Assembly (NCBI GenBank): GCA_031281765.1
Contig: JAITEX010000103.1
Span: 1 to 8,998 of the forward strand
DNA: 8,998 nucleotides
Direction: 5' to 3'
Origin: Eubacteriales Family XIII. Incertae Sedis bacterium
GTDB taxonomy: Bacteria > Bacillota > Clostridia > Peptostreptococcales > Anaerovoracaceae
Position numbers and translations under genes: made by a program. Shown piece by piece: positions 4,981 through 8,998 of this stretch. The notes below the pieces were generated by a model, which saw only the letters and a program-made list of their open reading frames with translations, ran no database searches and was not told the origin of the DNA. How positions within the stretch are numbered: position 1 is the first letter of the stretch; each line of letters opens with the position of its first letter.

Positions 4981-5148
4981 TTACGCTTCTACCGGGGCGT
5001 CCACCGGACACGCGCTTGCGCAAGCGCCGCAGTCAATGCAGGTGTCCGCATTGATCGTATACGGTTCGCCTTCCGTGATGGCGTCCACCGGGCATTCCGC
5101 CTGGCACGCGCCGCACGCAATACAAGAATCATTGATTGTGTAAGCCAT
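4981..5148 (-). CDS. Clostridial-type 2[4Fe-4S] ferredoxin
   Basis: This small electron carrier serves anaerobic redox enzymes such as pyruvate:ferredoxin oxidoreductase and hydrogenases. The product is 55 residues, the usual size. It has two complete cluster motifs, CIACGACQAECP (residues 9-20) and CIDCGACASACP (37-48), so all eight cysteines and the internal pseudo-symmetry are present. The ATG at 5148 is preceded by GGAGG with a five-base spacer. The gene converges on rex over a shared terminator and diverges from the P-loop/Asp23 gene. A 6-4-6 stem-loop (5165-5180) lies in its leader. Identification is secure; the partner enzyme is not indicated. Confidence 0.96.
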   Translation of the reverse strand: MAYTINDSCIACGACQAECPVDAITEGEPYTINADTCIDCGACASACPVDAPVEA

Positions 5149-5164
5149 TTTTGCCTCCATTCTT

Positions 5165-5180
5165 GCTATCCCTCGATAGC
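5165..5180 (-). promoter_or_regulatory. Stem-loop in the ferredoxin leader
   Basis: GCTATC and GATAGC form a perfect six-base stem with a four-base loop, about seven bases upstream of the ferredoxin ribosome site. With the candidate promoter at 5188-5216 it would sit at the very 5' end of the mRNA, a position where hairpins often protect transcripts from decay. Confidence 0.5.
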
Positions 5181-5187
5181 CGACACT

Positions 5188-5216
5188 ACCCTATCTTTGA
5201 GAAAACGATTACTCAA
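5188..5216 (-). promoter_or_regulatory. Weak candidate ferredoxin promoter
   Basis: On the minus strand TTGAGT (5216-5211) is 17 bases from TAGGGT (5193-5188). The -35 matches four of six positions and the -10 only three. It is proposed mainly because of its exact spacing and position upstream of the ferredoxin leader. Confidence 0.35.
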
Positions 5217-5247
5217 TAAATCATCCGCTCAATCCTATCATAAATAT

Positions 5248-5269
5248 GATACTATGATATAACAGTATC
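5248..5269 (+). promoter_or_regulatory. Extended -10 promoter framed by an operator-like dyad
   Basis: TGATATAAC (5255-5263) is an extended -10 box upstream of the P-loop/Asp23 gene, predicting a start near 5270. The inverted repeat GATACT (5248-5253) and AGTATC (5264-5269), separated by ten bases, brackets it precisely. A second dyad, ATCATA-AA-TATGAT (5237-5250), adjoins on the left. A repressor bound here would block the promoter. No regulator is known for this site. Confidence 0.45.
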
Positions 5270-5304
5270 GTAATTATAACAAACTGAAACACGGAATGTA
5301 AAGA

Positions 5305-5320
5305 TGCCGTCATAACGGCA
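5305..5320 (+). promoter_or_regulatory. Stem-loop in the leader of the P-loop/Asp23 gene
   Basis: TGCCGT and ACGGCA form a perfect six-base stem around CATA, about 10 bases before the weak ribosome site AGGG. It has the same 6-4-6 geometry as the stem-loop in the divergent ferredoxin leader, though the sequences differ. Confidence 0.45.
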
Positions 5321-5341
5321 AGAGAGTAATAGGGCAACGAT

Positions 5342-6196
5342 ATGAAAATATACAGCCTTGTCGGGAAAAGCGGCGCCGGCAAGAGCTTCCAGGCGATAAC
5401 GCTTGCAAATGAAAACGGCATCGAAGCCATCATCGACGATGGCCTGTTTATCTATAAAGGACGCATAGCCGCCGGCATTTCCGCGAAACGCCGCGAAACG
5501 AAAACGCGGGCGATAAAAACGGCCCTTTTCCTTGACGACGATATATGCCGGGAGGTCCGGCGCGTCATAAAAAAAGAAAAACCTCAATCGATTCTCATTA
5601 TCGGCACCTCGGACAAGATGGTGTTCCGCATCGCGGACCGGCTGAAACTGCCGCAGCCTGCGGTGCGCGTGGACATCAATGACATCACGACGGAGGCGGA
5701 ACGCGAGCAGGCGTACAAAAAGAGGTACGAGCTTGGCGGGCATATTATACCGGCGCCGACGGTGCAGATAAAAAAGGATTTTTCGGGCTACTTCGTCCAC
5801 CCGTTGAAATCCCTCCGGGACTTCAGCGAGGACGTCTGGAAGGGCATCGACCCCTTTACGGAACGCGACATTCGCCGGCCGTTCGCCGAGCGCACCGTCG
5901 TGCGGCCGACCTACAGCTACCTCGGCGCGTTTTCCGTCTCGGACCACGCGATAAAAGACATCGTGCGCATCACCGCGGCGGGGTTCCCGGAAGTGGCGTC
6001 CGTGGAGCACGCCTTTGTGCGCGTCAGGACGGAAGGCGTTATTATTGAAGCGGCGCTCATCATGAACTACGGTTTCGCGGCGCCCGAGGCCGCGCGGCGG
6101 CTGCAGGCAGGCATCGCGGAGCGCATAGATGAGATGACATCGATGAATATTCTCGCGATAGATATTGAGATTAAAGGGCTTCTGTGGTTAAATTAA
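5342..6196 (+). CDS. P-loop NTP-binding protein with C-terminal Asp23/Gls24 domain, function unknown
   Basis: I do not recognise a named gene. The 284-residue product opens with a Walker A loop, GKSGAGKS (residues 8-15). A nucleotide-binding-like region follows, including the strand ILIIGTS (84-90). Residues about 193-280 match the Asp23/Gls24 pattern: AFSVSDHAIKDIVRITAAGF, then VIIEAALIMNYGFAAPEAAR, then IDEMTSMNILAIDIEIKGL. Asp23 proteins are linked to alkaline and envelope stress in Firmicutes but usually lack an NTPase. No signal peptide or membrane segment is evident, so it is probably cytoplasmic. The ATG at 5342 follows AGGG by seven bases. Only three bases separate its stop from ogg, so the two are probably co-transcribed. 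Confidence 0.75.
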   Translation: MKIYSLVGKSGAGKSFQAITLANENGIEAIIDDGLFIYKGRIAAGISAKRRETKTRAIKTALFLDDDICREVRRVIKKEKPQSILIIGTSDKMVFRIADRLKLPQPAVRVDINDITTEAEREQAYKKRYELGGHIIPAPTVQIKKDFSGYFVHPLKSLRDFSEDVWKGIDPFTERDIRRPFAERTVVRPTYSYLGAFSVSDHAIKDIVRITAAGFPEVASVEHAFVRVRTEGVIIEAALIMNYGFAAPEAARRLQAGIAERIDEMTSMNILAIDIEIKGLLWLN

Positions 6197-6199
6197 TAT

Positions 6200-7135
6200 A
6201 TGGGCGGTGAACTGATAAAACAGGAATTTCATAATGTAAGCGATTTCGGGCTCGACGACATCTTCGATTGCGGCCAATGTTTTCGTTGGAACAAGGAGAC
6301 GGATGGCAGTTGGTCTGGCATCGTCGAGGGCGCGTTCGCGAATATCTCGTTTCGCCCGGTGCGCGGCGAGGATACGGGCACGGTCATTATCTGGAGCAAC
6401 CTCTACGCCGCGGACCCGGAGCGCCGCGAAAAATACTGGTCGAATTATTTGGATTTGGACCGCGATTACAGCGCGATAAAGCGCATACTCGGCACGGAGG
6501 ATGTCGTCATGCAAAAGGCGATCAAGGCGAGCCCCGGCATCCGCATTTTGAATCAGAACAAATGGGAAACTTTGATTTCCTTCATCATATCGCAGAATAA
6601 TAATATCCCGCGCATCAAAAACTGCATCGAGTCGCTGTGCCGCGCCTACGGCCACCGTATCGGCAAGCTGAAGGGCTCGTCGATATTCTCGTTCCCTGCC
6701 ATAGAGGATATTATCGCCCTCGAGGAGAACGACCTCGACGTCTGCCGGCTCGGTTACCGCGCGCGCTACATTACGGAAACCGCGAAGCAGGTTGCGCGCG
6801 ACGGCGGCGCCTTCCTCGAAAACGCGGAGAACGTCCCGACCGCCGAAATCGCCGCCTACCTTGAAGGGCTGACCGGCGTCGGCGCAAAGGTCGCGAACTG
6901 CATCATGCTGTTTTCGATGAAAAAGACCGAGGTATTCCCGATAGACGTCTGGATGCGCCGCGTCATGAGCCGCTTCTACGGCATGGGCGAGGACAACATA
7001 TCGGCCATCGCGGACTACGCCGAACGGAACTTCGGCAACTACGGCGGCATCGCCCAACAGTACCTCTTTAACTACATCAGAAAACTGAAGGACACGAACC
7101 CGGCCGTCTACGAACGCTTCGGGTTTGAGAAATAG
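6200..7135 (+). CDS. ogg: 8-oxoguanine DNA glycosylase (OGG1-type)
   Basis: This bifunctional glycosylase/AP lyase removes 8-oxoguanine from DNA. The 311-residue product has CGQCFRW (24-30), the SQNNNIPRI loop (131-139) and a helix-hairpin-helix with LTGVGAKVANCIMLF (224-238). Lys230 aligns with OGG1 catalytic Lys249, and Asp249 in VFPIDVWM with Asp268. The four-cysteine cluster of endonuclease III is absent. This is the Ogg form found in clostridia and archaea, longer than the compact AGOG class. The ATG at 6200 has no ribosome site and lies three bases after the upstream stop, so translation probably restarts from that gene. Its product tail runs into the convergent kinase gene with a ten-base gap. 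Identification is strong. Confidence 0.9.
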   Translation: MGGELIKQEFHNVSDFGLDDIFDCGQCFRWNKETDGSWSGIVEGAFANISFRPVRGEDTGTVIIWSNLYAADPERREKYWSNYLDLDRDYSAIKRILGTEDVVMQKAIKASPGIRILNQNKWETLISFIISQNNNIPRIKNCIESLCRAYGHRIGKLKGSSIFSFPAIEDIIALEENDLDVCRLGYRARYITETAKQVARDGGAFLENAENVPTAEIAAYLEGLTGVGAKVANCIMLFSMKKTEVFPIDVWMRRVMSRFYGMGEDNISAIADYAERNFGNYGGIAQQYLFNYIRKLKDTNPAVYERFGFEK

Positions 7136-7145
7136 GCGCGGCCCC

Positions 7146-8138
7146 TTATTCGTGCGCGCATATCAAGGATTCCACTTCTTCCAATGAAGGCATGGCGGGT
7201 ATGCCGCCGCGCCGGGAAACGCAGATAGCGGCGGCCGCGTTGCCAAAACGGGCAAAATCAACGGCGTCGCTGAGTTCTGTTTGACGCGCTTTTCCCCTTT
7301 GCAAAAACTGATAGAGGAAACCGCCCCAGAAGGCGTCTCCGGCGCCGGTCGTATCAACCGCTGTCGCCGGGAACCCGGCTACGTGTTGGCAACGCCCATC
7401 CGTGCATACGAGAGCGCCGTCTTTCCCGAGGGTCACGGCCACCAGATGAATGCCCTCGCGACACAGCGCCCGGGCGGCGCTTTCGGGATCGTAGAGGCCG
7501 CTCAGCATAGCGGCTTCTTCGTCCGAAACTTTCAGAAGATCCGCCTGGGGCAGCGGTTCCCGTATGCCCCGGACGGCTTCGCTCACGCCGGGCCAAAGGC
7601 CGGCCCGGTAATTGGGATCGTAGGAGATAAGGGCGCCGGCAGCCTTTGCCCGCCTTATCGCCGCATAGGTGGCGGAACGGGCCGGCTCGTCGGTCAGGGA
7701 CAGGGAGCCGAAATGGAATACGGCGCAGTTTTCCAAAAGGGCGGCGTCAAGTTCCGATTCGGTGAGGCGGGTGTCGGCGCCGGGTTTGCGCGCGAAGGAA
7801 AACTCGCGCTCGCCATCGGTCAACGCCACGAAAGCCAAAGTGGTAAATACGTCGTCGGCGAGAATCATGCCGCCGGTATGAATGCCGGCGTCCTGCAAAG
7901 CAGCCTTCAAAAAACGGCCATGCATATCGTTGCCGACTTTGCCGATAAAGGCTGTCCGGCCTCCCAATTGAGCCACCGCGCTCAACATATTAGCCGGGGC
8001 GCCGCCGGGGTTTTGCTCAAAGAGGCGTTGCCCGTTTTCACTTCGCCCGGCTTCCGTGAAATCCACAAGGGTTTCGCCGAGGGCTACGAGCCCGTAAGTT
8101 TTATCCTGCGCTGATGGTGATATGCCATTCGTTTTCAT
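7146..8138 (-). CDS. PfkB-family sugar kinase, probably fructokinase
   Basis: The enzyme phosphorylates a sugar using ATP; fructose to fructose 6-phosphate is the most likely reaction. The 330-residue product has LVALGETLVDF (17-27), the PfkB signature NPGGAPANMLSAVAQLG (43-59), FIGKVGNDMHG (64-74), YDPNYRAGLW (173-182) and the catalytic loop DTTGAGDAFWGGF (262-274), with Asp268 the likely base. The ATG at 8138 follows GGGGGAG by four bases; the frame is open further upstream inside the epimerase gene, but that extension has no homology pattern. It overlaps the upstream mutarotase-like gene by 38 bases, so the pair forms an operon. A ketogluconate or ribose kinase is the main alternative. Confidence 0.87.
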   Translation of the reverse strand: MKTNGISPSAQDKTYGLVALGETLVDFTEAGRSENGQRLFEQNPGGAPANMLSAVAQLGGRTAFIGKVGNDMHGRFLKAALQDAGIHTGGMILADDVFTTLAFVALTDGEREFSFARKPGADTRLTESELDAALLENCAVFHFGSLSLTDEPARSATYAAIRRAKAAGALISYDPNYRAGLWPGVSEAVRGIREPLPQADLLKVSDEEAAMLSGLYDPESAARALCREGIHLVAVTLGKDGALVCTDGRCQHVAGFPATAVDTTGAGDAFWGGFLYQFLQRGKARQTELSDAVDFARFGNAAAAICVSRRGGIPAMPSLEEVESLICAHE

Positions 8139-8988
8139 AGGTCTCCCCCTTCCGTAGGGCAATGAGGCTTGGTTGCTCGGTAATTTCTTCGATAAGTCCC
8201 TGCCTTGAAGGAAGAGAACTCCACGGCTCAAGACATATGAAAGGCGCGTCTATGCCGGGCGTATGCCAAACGCCTAAATAGGGAAAGCCGGAGTAGTCTA
8301 ACCTGAGTTGAAAGGAGCCCTTATCGCTTTGTAAGGTTACAGCCCCGGAACCGGATTCCAACACAATGGCGTCCCGGTCAAAGAGACGGTGATTGAGCGG
8401 CAGGTAGCGGTCTTCTTTCAAAGGGAATTCTTCTGCACCCACGATGAGGCGCTCATCTGAAAACAGGATTCGCCGGGGTGAACAGGGTTCTGAAAATTCC
8501 AGGAAATAGTCCTCAAAAGCCAGGTTCGGCTCCATTGGCAACTTGAAGCTAGGATGGCCGCCAACGCCGAAATACATAGTGTCTTCCCCCGTATTCTCCA
8601 CCTGGTAGCGAACATGGAGGCATCCAATGGACAGTTCGTAACAGACGCGGTAGACGAAAGGGAATGGATATTGCAACAGGGTTTCGCTATCCGAGCATAG
8701 TTGAAAGCAAAGAGCGTTTCCCTCATGCTTGATTGGCGTCATCAACCGGTCTTTCACGAATCCATGGATGTCAAGATGATAGGGTTTGCCTTTATAGGTG
8801 TATATGCCTTGATTGAGGCGTCCTATATAGGGAAAAAGGTTTGGCGCTCTGTCACGCCAAAAAGCTTTGTCCCCTTGCCAGAGAAGTTCCTGGCCGCCAA
8901 ATCGGAGGCTGACTATTTCAGCGCCAAGCGCTGAAACCCGTAGCTGCAACGAATCCAGAGCAATCTTCAAAGTAGCCGTATTGTCCAA
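8101..8988 (-). CDS. Aldose 1-epimerase (mutarotase) family protein, LacX-like
   Basis: Family members interconvert alpha and beta anomers of free sugars or hexose phosphates. The 295-residue product has LLWQGDKAFW (35-44), PNLFPYIGRL (49-58), DIHGFVKDR (73-81), VGGHPSF (142-148) and ICLEPW (251-256). His75, His145 and Glu254 match the substrate-binding and catalytic positions of this beta-sandwich family. The length fits LacX-type members. The only start in view is TTG at 8988, with no ribosome site in the ten bases beyond it, and the frame is open to the window edge, so the true start may lie outside. It overlaps the sugar kinase, which fits joint action on one sugar. Codon use looks less GC-biased than in tsaD. 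Confidence 0.85.
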   Translation of the reverse strand: MDNTATLKIALDSLQLRVSALGAEIVSLRFGGQELLWQGDKAFWRDRAPNLFPYIGRLNQGIYTYKGKPYHLDIHGFVKDRLMTPIKHEGNALCFQLCSDSETLLQYPFPFVYRVCYELSIGCLHVRYQVENTGEDTMYFGVGGHPSFKLPMEPNLAFEDYFLEFSEPCSPRRILFSDERLIVGAEEFPLKEDRYLPLNHRLFDRDAIVLESGSGAVTLQSDKGSFQLRLDYSGFPYLGVWHTPGIDAPFICLEPWSSLPSRQGLIEEITEQPSLIALRKGETYENEWHITISAG

Positions 8989-8998
8989 GGCGAATTCG

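Noticed and set aside
5252..6010. Open frame opposite the P-loop/Asp23 gene (252 codons)
   Set aside because: No recognisable motif or ribosome site; it is explained by the codon bias of the sense gene.
6188..7057. Long open frame opposite ogg (289 codons)
   Set aside because: It mirrors a gene with clear OGG1 motifs, has no family pattern of its own, and long antisense frames are common in GC-rich DNA.
7281..8114. Plus-strand open frame opposite the sugar kinase (277 codons)
   Set aside because: The minus strand encodes a full PfkB kinase with its signatures; the plus frame is compositionally odd and without family features.
8986..8998. AAGGCGAATTCG at the right edge as a cloning-vector junction
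   Set aside because: It contains an EcoRI site and resembles common vector linkers, but it lacks one G of the usual linker and is too short to decide.
1..8998. CRISPR array, tRNA or rRNA genes, T-box or known riboswitch
   Set aside because: No regularly spaced repeats, tRNA cloverleaf, rRNA sequence or recognised riboswitch core was seen on either strand.

Overview
The window looks like chromosomal DNA from an anaerobic Firmicute (Clostridia or Negativicutes type) with fairly GC-rich genes and AT-rich gaps. The evidence is the tsaE-tsaB-rimI-tsaD order followed nearby by rex (the order of Bacillus ydiB-ydiC-ydiD-ydiE and ydiH), a clostridial two-cluster ferredoxin, an Asp23/Gls24 domain protein and a clostridial-type Ogg. 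I cannot name the genus.

Layout. 1-646 (minus): 5' part of a zinc-free medium-chain reductase. It diverges from 756-1843 (plus), tsaE-tsaB. 1844-2249 holds no conventional gene but is well organised: a plus-strand promoter, a possible RNA of about 66 nt and its terminator face a minus-strand promoter and a 23-codon membrane-peptide ORF, an arrangement like a type I toxin-antitoxin locus. 2250-3993: a 10-codon leader ORF, rimI and tsaD, tightly coupled. 4054-4906: acpP and rex, overlapping, ending in a terminator shared with 4981-5148 (minus), a ferredoxin. 5149-5341: divergent control region. 5342-7135: a P-loop/Asp23 protein of unknown role and ogg. 7146-8988 (minus): a PfkB sugar kinase and a mutarotase-like protein, convergent with ogg.

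How the genes fit together. TsaB, TsaD and TsaE make the tRNA t6A37 modification, with TsaC not in the window; RimI is the acetyltransferase that travels with them. AcpP, Rex and ferredoxin belong to fatty-acid and redox metabolism of an anaerobe. Ogg repairs 8-oxoguanine. The kinase and mutarotase-like protein form a sugar-use pair.

Three things stand out. First, the toxin-antitoxin-like element between tsaB and rimI, which interrupts an otherwise compact cluster. Second, an identical 22-bp module at the tsaE start and at the leader ORF before rimI: an extended -10 box six bases ahead of an ATG, predicting leaderless mRNAs. Third, a related repeat carried inside both rimI and tsaD, read in different frames and placed in predicted surface turns.
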